The notes beneath the pieces are model-generated. The model searched no databases, was not told where the DNA came from, and worked only from the letters and a program-made list of their open reading frames with translations. The position numbers and the translations under genes are program-made. Positions 22,742 through 31,006 of a stretch of 32,922 bases of DNA are shown in pieces. Every line of letters begins with the position of its first letter. Position 1 is the stretch's first letter. The stretch lies in NCBI GenBank assembly GCA_905212085.1, contig CAJMDF010000021.1:1-32922 (forward strand), read 5' to 3'. This DNA is from an uncultured Clostridium sp. Its GTDB lineage: Bacteria > Cyanobacteriota > Vampirovibrionia > Gastranaerophilales > Gastranaerophilaceae.

Positions 22742-23212
22742 TTATTCAATAATATCTGCGAGTGAAAATTTTATAATTTTGGACAAGTTATCTAAGCTCA
22801 TTTCCACTTGATAACCAATTTTCCCAGCACTAAAAATGATTGTATCAAAGTTTTTAGCACTTGCATCAATTGTTGTTGTGAAAAATTTTTTCATTCCTAT
22901 AGGTGAGCATCCGCCATGAATATATCCTGTTATAGGTAAAAGTTCTTTAGATTTTATCATTTCAATTGATTTTTCACCTACTGCTTTTGCCGCTTTTTTT
23001 AAATCTAATTCTTTTGCTACAGGAAGCATAAATACATAGTATTTTTTTGATTTGCCTATCGTCACAAGTGTTTTAAATACCATTTCTGGATTTTGATTTA
23101 ATACAGATGCAACCTCAATTCCGCTGATTGCATCTGTATTAACGTAAGAATAATGATTATAATTTATTTTGAGCTTATCAAGCTCTCGCATTACATTAGT
23201 TTTGTGTTCCAT
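22742..23212 (-). CDS. ybaK: YbaK/EbsC-family aminoacyl-tRNA deacylase
   Basis: Hydrolyses mischarged Cys-tRNA(Pro) or similar in trans. The domain is complete: an N-terminal LDKLKINYNHYSYVN segment, FKTLVTIGKSKKYYVFMLP with the conserved lysine, and YIHGGCSPIGMKK, the family signature. The open frame begins at 23254, but that would overlap the preceding gene by 32 nt and places AGGAG only 3 nt from the ATG. I take the ATG at 23212 (156 residues), which matches the usual family length, although its ribosome site is poor. It follows the FAD dehydrogenase gene by 10 nt. Confidence 0.87.
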   Translation of the reverse strand: MEHKTNVMRELDKLKINYNHYSYVNTDAISGIEVASVLNQNPEMVFKTLVTIGKSKKYYVFMLPVAKELDLKKAAKAVGEKSIEMIKSKELLPITGYIHGGCSPIGMKKFFTTTIDASAKNFDTIIFSAGKIGYQVEMSLDNLSKIIKFSLADIIE

Positions 23213-23222
23213 AAATGATTTT

Positions 23223-24599
23223 TTATCCGCGAGCGCATATAGTTCTTGCAGCATGAACTCCTGATGCTGATGCTTGGATTAGCCCTCTAGTAACTCCAGC
23301 ACCATCACCGATTGCGAATAGATTTTTTACTCCTTCAGTTTCCAATTCATTTGTTAATTTAACTCTGGCAGAGTAGAATTTAACTTCAATACCATATAAT
23401 AAAGTGTATCTGGAAGCAGTTCCAGGGCAAATTTTATCCAATGCCTGAAGCATTTCAATAATACTAGTCATTTGTCTGTATGGGATTACTAAACTTAAGT
23501 CGCCCGGAGTAGCACAAGTTAGAGTTGGTCTGATAGTACTTGCTTTAATTCTTTCCGGAGTAGATCTTCTACCGTCAAGTAAATCACCGAATCTTTGAAC
23601 CAAAATCCCACCGCCAAGCATATTTGCTAGTCTTGCAATATGTTGTCCGTATTGAATAGGTTCTTTAAACGGTTCTGTGAATTTCTCACTTACAAGTAAT
23701 GCAAAATTTGTATTGTTAGTTGTTTTTTCTGCATAACTGTGACCGTTTACTGTCGAAATACCATTATAGTTTTCTTGAACAACTTCTCCATTTGGGTTCA
23801 TACAAAAGGTTCTTACTTCATCTCCAAATGTTGGTGAATTGTATATTAGTTTTGATTCATATAATTTATCGGTTAAAGGCTCAAATACAGGAGCAGGTAA
23901 TTCTACTCTTACCCCTATATCTACAGCGTTATTTACCATACCTATTTTATGTTTTGCAAATTCATGAGTAAGCCAATCTGCGCCTTCTCTTCCTGGTGCT
24001 ATAATTGTGTATTCAGCGCTAATTGTTTCACCATTGTCTAATTCTATTCCTTTTACTTGTTCACATTCAACGATAAGCGATTTCGCTGAAACATCATTTA
24101 TTATTGTAATTCTTTCATTAAGGTAATCTTGCATGTTTTTTAGAACATTAAGACTTCTTTCAGTTCCTAAATGTCTGACAGGAGAATGAACAAGTTTTAA
24201 TTCTGCAAGAACAGCTTGTCTTTCAAGTTCTTGGAATACTTTCATATCTGTTCCAAAGACTTCATCTGTAGCCCCAAAGTCAAGATATAATTGGTCTGAA
24301 TATGCAATTAAATCATCAACTTTTTTTCTGTCCATGTAATCTACAAGGTGGCCGCCAACATCAGGAGTAAGAGTTAATTTCCCGTCAGAAAAAGCTCCTG
24401 CGCCTCCCCAACCGCATAAAAGACCACATTTTTTACATGTTGGACATTTTTCATAGCCTTCACGAAGCAAACATTTTCTGTTTTCTATTTTTTGACCTTT
24501 TTCAATTAATACAACCTTCCAATCAGGTTTTAATTTTGTAATTTCTAAAGCTGCAAAAATTCCTGCTGGACCTGCTCCTATGATTGCTACATTATACAT
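23223..24599 (-). CDS. FAD-dependent dehydrogenase, NAD(FAD)-utilising (COG2509-like)
   Basis: The 458 residues form a flavoprotein with the N-terminal dinucleotide-binding motif IIGAGPAGIFAAL (6-18) and a C-terminal FAIGDGAGVTRGLIQASASG that closes the FAD site. A five-cysteine cluster (Cys43, 52, 55, 58, 62) is followed by GWGGAGAFSDGKL; the cluster could hold a metal or Fe-S centre. The substrate is unknown. GGAG precedes the ATG. It probably forms a transcription unit with ybaK. Confidence 0.82.
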   Translation of the reverse strand: MYNVAIIGAGPAGIFAALEITKLKPDWKVVLIEKGQKIENRKCLLREGYEKCPTCKKCGLLCGWGGAGAFSDGKLTLTPDVGGHLVDYMDRKKVDDLIAYSDQLYLDFGATDEVFGTDMKVFQELERQAVLAELKLVHSPVRHLGTERSLNVLKNMQDYLNERITIINDVSAKSLIVECEQVKGIELDNGETISAEYTIIAPGREGADWLTHEFAKHKIGMVNNAVDIGVRVELPAPVFEPLTDKLYESKLIYNSPTFGDEVRTFCMNPNGEVVQENYNGISTVNGHSYAEKTTNNTNFALLVSEKFTEPFKEPIQYGQHIARLANMLGGGILVQRFGDLLDGRRSTPERIKASTIRPTLTCATPGDLSLVIPYRQMTSIIEMLQALDKICPGTASRYTLLYGIEVKFYSARVKLTNELETEGVKNLFAIGDGAGVTRGLIQASASGVHAARTICARG

Positions 24600-24704
24600 T
24601 TCATATCTCCATATTTTTAATTTTCCAAACCAATTAACTGTACACTAAACATAATATTTTTTAAACAGTTTGTGAAGTATTTGTAAAGAGATGCATTGTG
24701 GAGA

Positions 24705-26030
24705 TTATTTTTTTGTCATTTTAGCGTGTTTTATATTCATTATTAATTCTTTTATATCATCATTATCATATAATTGTTTTGCCTGTTGAGCATAATCAAG
24801 GGCTTTATCGTATTTTTTTGTATTCATATAAATAGCAGCAAGATTATATAAAATTAAATATTTTTCATTATCTGATTTTGCAAGTTCGCTAGCTTTTTGC
24901 AAGGATTTTGTTGCATCTTTATACCTGTTAAGTTCTGCGTAAGCAATCCCCATATCTATATAACCTCCTGCAATATCAGGAGCATTTTTTACATAATTTT
25001 GAGCTTCTTTTAACTTTCTAAGTGATATTTGATTTGATGTGCCAAGTACAATCGGGGCATAAATTTGTCCTTTTGTGCTAATTTGATTAAGTGGAGTATT
25101 GGTTATTGTGGGATATAATTTGTAAAGTAATTTGACTGTATTTATATCTTTTGAAGATAAATATTGGAAAGAACTTCTATATGGCGAATAAAAATTATTA
25201 TCACCCTCTGTAGCCATATACATTAAATCTTCAGAACTATAACTGTGCCCCATTATTCCAAGAGCATGTCCAATTTCATGTAATGTTGTATTGTATAGCT
25301 CTTTATCTGAGAAAAAATTGCCAAATGGATCATTTGCGTATAATACAATTTTCATATTATATAATGTGGAATCTTTGTAATTAGGAGTAGTATAACCTAC
25401 AACATATTTACAATTTTTTTCAGTACACGTATTAGAAGGTAATTGAGAGATGTCTACAATTATGTTGGCATCTTGATTTGAATTTGTGATTGAAAATCGA
25501 ATAAAATTTGTAGCAGCTTGCCATTGGGCAAATGCTTTCATTATTTCTTGATTATAATATGAAGGTATGTTAATCCCACTTGTATTATTTATTTTTACTT
25601 TAAGCGGAAATTTTTTCTCATCCCAACGCATAATTCCTTTATCTAGAGGAACTTGTTCAATATAATTATCCCCTATATATGACATTATTTTATTTTGCCA
25701 AGTCGTAACAGTATCTAGTGCTGCTTGTTGAGCACTATCTTTTTGGTCGCTTGTTGCAATTTTAAATAGTTCTTTTTGAATCTTTAATGTTGGACTTAAG
25801 TGTATTAAGGTTTTTACATAGTAATATCTGTAATCTTTATTTTTATTATTCAGATTGTAAGCGATTTTTAAGGATTTATATGCTTTTACAAATTCTTGTT
25901 TTTTATATTCATTCCCGCCTTTCCAATAGAAATAAGAAGGCATAATTTTGAATATAATTCCAAATGTAATTGCTATAATACAAATAAATTTAAATATTTG
26001 GCTATCATTATTGTTTGTTTGTTGCATCAT
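24705..26030 (-). CDS. Membrane-anchored matrixin-like (metzincin) metalloprotease with TPR segments
   Basis: The 441 residues have one N-terminal membrane helix (about 12-32, no clear cleavage site) and a short helical TPR-like part (37-115). A zincin domain (about 135-315) carries HEIGHALGIMGH (251-262) and a Met-turn DLMYM around Met270. TPR-like repeats follow (about 350-435). The zinc motif is HExxHxxGxxxH, one residue longer than the HExxHxxGxxH of classical matrixins; I recall the same longer form in cyanobacterial matrixin-like proteins. It probably cleaves proteins outside the membrane. The start overlaps the end of scpB by 23 nt, so it belongs to the smc-scpA-scpB unit transcriptionally. 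Confidence 0.85.
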   Translation of the reverse strand: MMQQTNNNDSQIFKFICIIAITFGIIFKIMPSYFYWKGGNEYKKQEFVKAYKSLKIAYNLNNKNKDYRYYYVKTLIHLSPTLKIQKELFKIATSDQKDSAQQAALDTVTTWQNKIMSYIGDNYIEQVPLDKGIMRWDEKKFPLKVKINNTSGINIPSYYNQEIMKAFAQWQAATNFIRFSITNSNQDANIIVDISQLPSNTCTEKNCKYVVGYTTPNYKDSTLYNMKIVLYANDPFGNFFSDKELYNTTLHEIGHALGIMGHSYSSEDLMYMATEGDNNFYSPYRSSFQYLSSKDINTVKLLYKLYPTITNTPLNQISTKGQIYAPIVLGTSNQISLRKLKEAQNYVKNAPDIAGGYIDMGIAYAELNRYKDATKSLQKASELAKSDNEKYLILYNLAAIYMNTKKYDKALDYAQQAKQLYDNDDIKELIMNIKHAKMTKK

Positions 26031-26535
26031 TATCTTTTATCCCTTTATCAATTTCAAGAATTTTGGCAAGGGAACGAGTGTCACCTTTTAATTTAAAATA
26101 TTCTGCAAATTTTGGAGTTGTTTTAAGGTTAAAACTTCTGCCGTTTTTATCTCGAGTTTTGGAAACAAGACCTTTTTCTACAAGTTCTTGTACATGATCA
26201 TATGCTGTTGATCCTCGTAGTTCTTTCAAATCTGTTTGTCTGATAGGTTCTTTTAATGCAATAACAGATAGAGTCCTTAGAACAGCAGGTTTTAAGTCAA
26301 CTGGACAGAGCAATTCAACTAAATCCATATAATCTTCTTTTACTTGAAGAATATATCCGTTTTCATCATCAATTTCCAAAGCTCCATCTCGTGAAGAATA
26401 GTCCATAATTAGTTCTAAAATAGCTTCTTCTATTTTTTCAGTTTCTTCACCTAATATATTTGCGATTTCGTCTAAAGAAACTGCACGAGCAGTGATAAAT
26501 AATACGACTTCTATTCTGGATTTTAACTGTTCCAT
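26008..26535 (-). CDS. scpB: Segregation and condensation protein B
   Basis: Kleisin-associated subunit of the Smc-ScpAB condensin. The 175 residues form two winged-helix domains: about 1-80 (IEVVLFITARAVSLDEIANILG) and 85-160 (AVLRTLSVIALKEPIRQTDLKELRGS and LVSKTRDKNGRSFNL). Length is near the short end of the family. It starts 24 nt after the scpA stop. The 3' end overlaps the metalloprotease gene. Confidence 0.95.
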   Translation of the reverse strand: MEQLKSRIEVVLFITARAVSLDEIANILGEETEKIEEAILELIMDYSSRDGALEIDDENGYILQVKEDYMDLVELLCPVDLKPAVLRTLSVIALKEPIRQTDLKELRGSTAYDHVQELVEKGLVSKTRDKNGRSFNLKTTPKFAEYFKLKGDTRSLAKILEIDKGIKDNDATNKQ

Positions 26536-26559
26536 TTCTCTATCCTCTTTGACAATTTT

Positions 26560-27390
26560 TTATTGTTCGTCACTCGTTTGTGCTGGCTCCTGTTTTTCTT
26601 CTCCTTTTACAACATACAAATCTGAATAAAATTCATCTTGTTGTAATTCATAATCACTTTCTGCTGTTAAAAATAATAATGCGATATAAGCACTTATTTT
26701 ATCCATACCTAAAAGTGTTAATTCATTTAATTCAATTTTGTCATTTTTTTCGAATATCTGAGCTAGATTTTCTTTAAGAGTTAATACACAACTTTCGATG
26801 TATTCTTCATGAGCAAGATTTACAATATCATCAGGAGTTAATCTGGAATATGACTGAACTCTTCTTTTTGCTCTTTCATGAGCACTTTTTAATGATTGTT
26901 TTTGTTCTAATTTTTCATAAAATTCTAATTGTCTGATCAAATCTTTCAATGTGACGACACGATTATGATTTAATCTGACACTTGTTCGTCTTTGAAGCAC
27001 TTCATCGATAGATATTACATTATTAGTAGGGACATAATCATCCTCACCGTAATCAACAATAAAGCCATCATCATCGTATTCAATATTTGGTTCTTCAGGC
27101 TCAAATTGCATTATATCAATGCCTTCTAAGACGTTTGATTTTAATTTTAAAAGAACTGCCGCGAATAAAAAAGTTCTGCCTGTTACTCTTAAATTTTGGG
27201 ATTTCATTTGTACCATATGAGCAAGATATTTATCTGTAACATCGACAATATCAATATTCCAAGGATCAATTTTCCCAGCTTTAGCCATATCAACAAGAAT
27301 GCCAATTCCCTCACTTTTTGGTTTGCCATCTTTTGATAAACCTAAATCAGGTAAATCTAAATTATAATTTAATGCTGCCTCTGTACTCAT
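26560..27390 (-). CDS. scpA: Segregation and condensation protein A (kleisin)
   Basis: The 276 residues bridge the Smc heads. The N-terminal domain has EGIGILVDMAKAGKIDPWNIDIVDVTDKYL (about 27-56) and RTFLFAAVLLKLKSNVLEG, typical of ScpA. An acidic linker follows (about 93-125), and the C-terminal winged helix contains LGMDKISAYIALLFL. It starts 7 nt after the smc stop, with AGGA almost touching the ATG, so translation is probably coupled. Confidence 0.94.
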   Translation of the reverse strand: MSTEAALNYNLDLPDLGLSKDGKPKSEGIGILVDMAKAGKIDPWNIDIVDVTDKYLAHMVQMKSQNLRVTGRTFLFAAVLLKLKSNVLEGIDIMQFEPEEPNIEYDDDGFIVDYGEDDYVPTNNVISIDEVLQRRTSVRLNHNRVVTLKDLIRQLEFYEKLEQKQSLKSAHERAKRRVQSYSRLTPDDIVNLAHEEYIESCVLTLKENLAQIFEKNDKIELNELTLLGMDKISAYIALLFLTAESDYELQQDEFYSDLYVVKGEEKQEPAQTSDEQ

Positions 27391-27397
27391 ATCCTAA

Positions 27398-30300
27398 TTA
27401 TTCGTCCCTTAGTTTTATACCTGTAACTTTAGTTATACCTTTTTCTTTTTGGGTAACACCTAAAGTTCTATTAGCTGATTCTATCATAGGTCGCCTGTGA
27501 CTAACTACTATAAATTGCGTATCTTTTGACTGGTTCTGCACCATTTGGGCGATACGCTCAACATTCATTGTATCTAAACTTGCATCTACTTCATCAAATG
27601 CATAGAATGGTGATGGCATATATTTTTGAATTGCAAATACGAATGCAAGAGCAGTTAGAGATTTTTCCCCGCCTGACATACTCTCTAATCTCTGAAGATC
27701 TTTATCTCTTGGTTGAGCTTCAATAGTCATCCCGCCGGATAGTGGATCATCTGGGTATTCAAGTTTTAATTCTCCTTCACCTTCTGACAATTGATGGAAT
27801 ACTTCTTTAAAGTTTTCATTTATGTGATTATAAGTTTTCATAAATGTTTCTTTTTTTAATTGTTCATAGCCTTGCATTCTGTCTAAAATTTCTTTTCTCT
27901 CTTTAGAAAGAGTATCAATTTGTTGTTTTAATTCACTTTGACGAGTAAGCACTTCATCATATGCAGCAAGGGCTCTCATATTTACATCGCCTAATTCTGT
28001 CATTTTCTTTTCTAGGCGTTGAATTTTTGATGTAATTTCATCAATTGATATTTCGACAGGCTCAAGTTTTCCTATATCTTCACCTGCATCTTCCAATTCT
28101 TTTCTTGCAGTCTCCAATTGTGGCTCTAATTCTCTTCTACGAGCTTTAAAAGATTCAATTTGTTCTGCAATTCTTTCAATATCAGAAATTTTGATATGTT
28201 TTTGTTTCTCTAAATCAATTAAATTTTCTTTGATTTCATCTCGTTCTTTTAATAATTTTCCAAGTTTTTCTTCGATTTGAGCAATTTGTTCATGCAGATT
28301 TTCCATTTTTTTGTTTAAATCTGCAATATCATTTTTGTAACGAGCTTTGTCTTCTTCTAATTTAACATTATTATGTTCAATATTTGTAATCTCTTCTTCT
28401 TTTGTTTCGATAAGATTTTGATGGAAAGCAATTTGACGATTAAGTTCGTTTTTGTCATTATCAGCTGTCATCAATTTAGTTTGTAAACGTTTTATTTCAG
28501 ATTCAACGCCTTCAGTTTTTTCTTTTAAATCCTTTAAATCTTGATCATTAATAAGTTTTTCAACTTCATCGATTTGTTCTTGACAAATGGCCATATCATC
28601 ATAAATTTTGACATTTTGTTCTTCAAGTTTGTCAAGTTTTTTGTTTAATTCAACAATTTTAGGTTCAGTTTGTGTAATGAAATCAGATTTTTCTTTTAAA
28701 ATATTTTCGCTGTTTTCATAGTTGCGATTCATATTTTCAAGTTCTCCTTTAGATTTCGAATATTCAGTCATTGAATCTGAATATTTGCTTCTTACATCTT
28801 CAAGTTTATCTTCTAATGATGTTTTTTTATTTTCTAAAGAACCTAATTTTTGTTCCATTTCTTTAAGGCGATCTTTGAATTTATTAAGTTCATCGTCATC
28901 ATTTTGACTAAAGCTTAACCCTGTTCTTAATCTTGTACCACCAGTCATTGAGCCTGATTTTTCTAATAATTCTCCTTGAAGAGTTACCATTCTGTATTTG
29001 CCGATTAGTCTTTTTGCACATTCAATATCTTCAACAACAATTGTATCGCCTACTGCATAGAAAAATGCGTCAATGTATTCATCATCAAAATCTACAAGAT
29101 TAATAGCAAAATCAATTACTCCTTTATCTTTTGGTAATTGTAGGCGTGTTGGAGCTTTTTTTATTTTATTTAACGGGATAAAAGTCGCTCTGCCGGCATT
29201 TGAAGATTTTAGAAGTTCAATTGCGACAGACGCAACATGTTCATCATCAACTACAACGTGTGCCATTCTTCCTCCGAATGCAACTTCCATAGCAATTGCA
29301 TATTCTTTGTCCACTGTTCCTAATTGAGCTAAAGGAGCATGAACTCCTCTTAATTTAGCATTCATAACAGTATCAATAGCACGACCAAAGTTAGCGTCTT
29401 CTGCAGCTTGTTTTTTAGCTTCCATTGTAGATATTTTTCTGTATGCCATTTGAATATTGTAATTTAAATCATTAATTTCATTTTTGGTTACATCTAAATC
29501 ATGGAGCGTATTTTGCTGGATAATTTTGAAATCACTCATTTCTTTTTGTAGTTGTTCGACAAGAGTTTTTTTCAAATCTTGGTTAGCTGCAAAATTAGCT
29601 TTCATTTCATTTAATTCTTCTAATTTTGTTTTAGCATCTTCTAATTCTTTTTGAAGATTTTTTAGATCATTTTCTAAAGGCAGCTTTGTTTGAATTAGTT
29701 TAGTTTCTTCATCTTTCAAAGCTTCAAGTTGTTTGCGTAAATTGTTCCTTTTTTCAATATGTTGATCTGCAGTGGCATTAAGCCCTGTCATATCTTCTAA
29801 TATCTTTTTTAATTCAGCATCTTTTTCTTTGATGTTTGAATTAATTATGTTAATTTCATCATTTTTAAGTTGGATTTTTAGTTTAAAATCTTCAATTTTC
29901 TTTTTAAAGCCTTCAATTCCGTTTTTTGCATTTTCAATAGATCTCAAACCGTCATGAATTTGTTTATCAGCATAATTTGAAGCGTTATTTTTTCTGTCAA
30001 TTTCACCTTTTATAGCTTCTTCTTGTTTTTTTAATTCAATTTGTTGAGCTTCACCTTTTTCTTTTACAAGCTCAGAAATTTCATTATATTTTTGATTGAT
30101 CAGTTTTAATCTTTCATCTAAATCTTTGCTGTTTAATTCTTCTTCTTTTTTCTTTTTTGTGAATTCTAGAATATTTTCATGAGCTTTTTCAAGATTCTTT
30201 TTAATATCAAAGAAACGAACTTTATTAATTTGGCTTTCAAGTCCTTGTTTTTCTTCTCGTAATTTTTGATATTTTAGAGCTACTTCACGTTCTTCTTTTA

Positions 30301-30895
30301 GTTGTTCTAATCTGTTATCTACTTCGTTCAAGATAACAGTTGATCGTTCTACTCTTTGTTCTACTGTTTCTAATTCACCTGTTGCTTGCTCTATTCTTCT
30401 GTCAAAATCTGCAATTCCTGCAATTTCATCAATAATTTTTCGGCGATTTTTAGGGGTACAATCAGTAATTCCCATAACATCACCTTGCATCATGACGTTG
30501 TAGCTGTTCGGGGTTACATTGTATTTTTCTAAAATAGCATGGACATTTGTAAGTGTTGTAACACTGTCATTTATGTAATATGTACTTGCATAACCTTGGG
30601 AAGTTTTTCTGATTTTTCTCCCGATTGAGAGGTCTTCTCCATTTTCAGTTTCCCCAAATGTTACTTTTACGAAAGCTTCATTTCTTTTAGTGTAGGTAGA
30701 TATAAAGTGAGACAAGTTTTCAGCACGAAGTTCACTTGCATTAGCCAGCCCAAGTGCAAAAAGGACACTGTCAATAATATTGCTTTTCCCAGATCCGTTT
30801 GGTCCGGAAACAGTCGTGAACCCTTTTAACAGTGGGATTTCTGATTTATTTGCAAATGATTTAAAATTATCTATCTCTAATTGTTTTATGTACAT
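27398..30895 (-). CDS. smc: Chromosome partition protein Smc
   Basis: ATPase of the bacterial condensin, 1165 residues. Walker A GPNGSGKSN lies at 31-39. Long coiled coils follow at about 165-500, a hinge at about 510-660 (VMNAKLRGVHAPLAQLGTV through LQGELLEKSGSMTGG), a returning coiled coil to about 980, then the signature motif MSGGEKSLTALAF and Walker B FYAFDEVDASLD. All ATPase motifs are intact. AGGAATTT precedes the ATG. smc-scpA-scpB lie together in one operon, a compact arrangement; often smc is separate from scpAB. Confidence 0.97.
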   Translation of the reverse strand: MYIKQLEIDNFKSFANKSEIPLLKGFTTVSGPNGSGKSNIIDSVLFALGLANASELRAENLSHFISTYTKRNEAFVKVTFGETENGEDLSIGRKIRKTSQGYASTYYINDSVTTLTNVHAILEKYNVTPNSYNVMMQGDVMGITDCTPKNRRKIIDEIAGIADFDRRIEQATGELETVEQRVERSTVILNEVDNRLEQLKEEREVALKYQKLREEKQGLESQINKVRFFDIKKNLEKAHENILEFTKKKKEEELNSKDLDERLKLINQKYNEISELVKEKGEAQQIELKKQEEAIKGEIDRKNNASNYADKQIHDGLRSIENAKNGIEGFKKKIEDFKLKIQLKNDEINIINSNIKEKDAELKKILEDMTGLNATADQHIEKRNNLRKQLEALKDEETKLIQTKLPLENDLKNLQKELEDAKTKLEELNEMKANFAANQDLKKTLVEQLQKEMSDFKIIQQNTLHDLDVTKNEINDLNYNIQMAYRKISTMEAKKQAAEDANFGRAIDTVMNAKLRGVHAPLAQLGTVDKEYAIAMEVAFGGRMAHVVVDDEHVASVAIELLKSSNAGRATFIPLNKIKKAPTRLQLPKDKGVIDFAINLVDFDDEYIDAFFYAVGDTIVVEDIECAKRLIGKYRMVTLQGELLEKSGSMTGGTRLRTGLSFSQNDDDELNKFKDRLKEMEQKLGSLENKKTSLEDKLEDVRSKYSDSMTEYSKSKGELENMNRNYENSENILKEKSDFITQTEPKIVELNKKLDKLEEQNVKIYDDMAICQEQIDEVEKLINDQDLKDLKEKTEGVESEIKRLQTKLMTADNDKNELNRQIAFHQNLIETKEEEITNIEHNNVKLEEDKARYKNDIADLNKKMENLHEQIAQIEEKLGKLLKERDEIKENLIDLEKQKHIKISDIERIAEQIESFKARRRELEPQLETARKELEDAGEDIGKLEPVEISIDEITSKIQRLEKKMTELGDVNMRALAAYDEVLTRQSELKQQIDTLSKERKEILDRMQGYEQLKKETFMKTYNHINENFKEVFHQLSEGEGELKLEYPDDPLSGGMTIEAQPRDKDLQRLESMSGGEKSLTALAFVFAIQKYMPSPFYAFDEVDASLDTMNVERIAQMVQNQSKDTQFIVVSHRRPMIESANRTLGVTQKEKGITKVTGIKLRDE

Positions 30896-30920
30896 AAATT
30901 CCTACCAAGTCTTATTATCT

Positions 30921-30949
30921 ATTGAACAACAACTTTTTATACATGTCAA
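30921..30949 (-). promoter_or_regulatory. Possible promoter of the smc operon
   Basis: On the minus strand a perfect TTGACA (30949-30944), 17 nt, then TTCAAT (30926-30921), which matches TATAAT at four of six bases. It is divergent from, and close to, the plus-strand promoter at 30972-31000. Confidence 0.42.
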
Positions 30950-30971
30950 AAGATTAAATAAATCTTTACGT

Positions 30972-31000
30972 TTGCCAATTATAATAATTAATGGTATCAT
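30972..31000 (+). promoter_or_regulatory. Predicted promoter of the 622-residue protein gene
   Basis: TTGCCA (30972-30977), 17 nt, TATCAT (30995-31000). Six nt then lead to the ATG at 31007, so a leaderless transcript is predicted. No Shine-Dalgarno sequence is present. Confidence 0.52.
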
Positions 31001-31006
31001 TTGCAT

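Noticed and set aside
23213..23254. ybaK start at 23254
   Set aside because: It overlaps the conserved C-terminus of the FAD dehydrogenase, its ribosome site is too close, and the added residues are not family-like.
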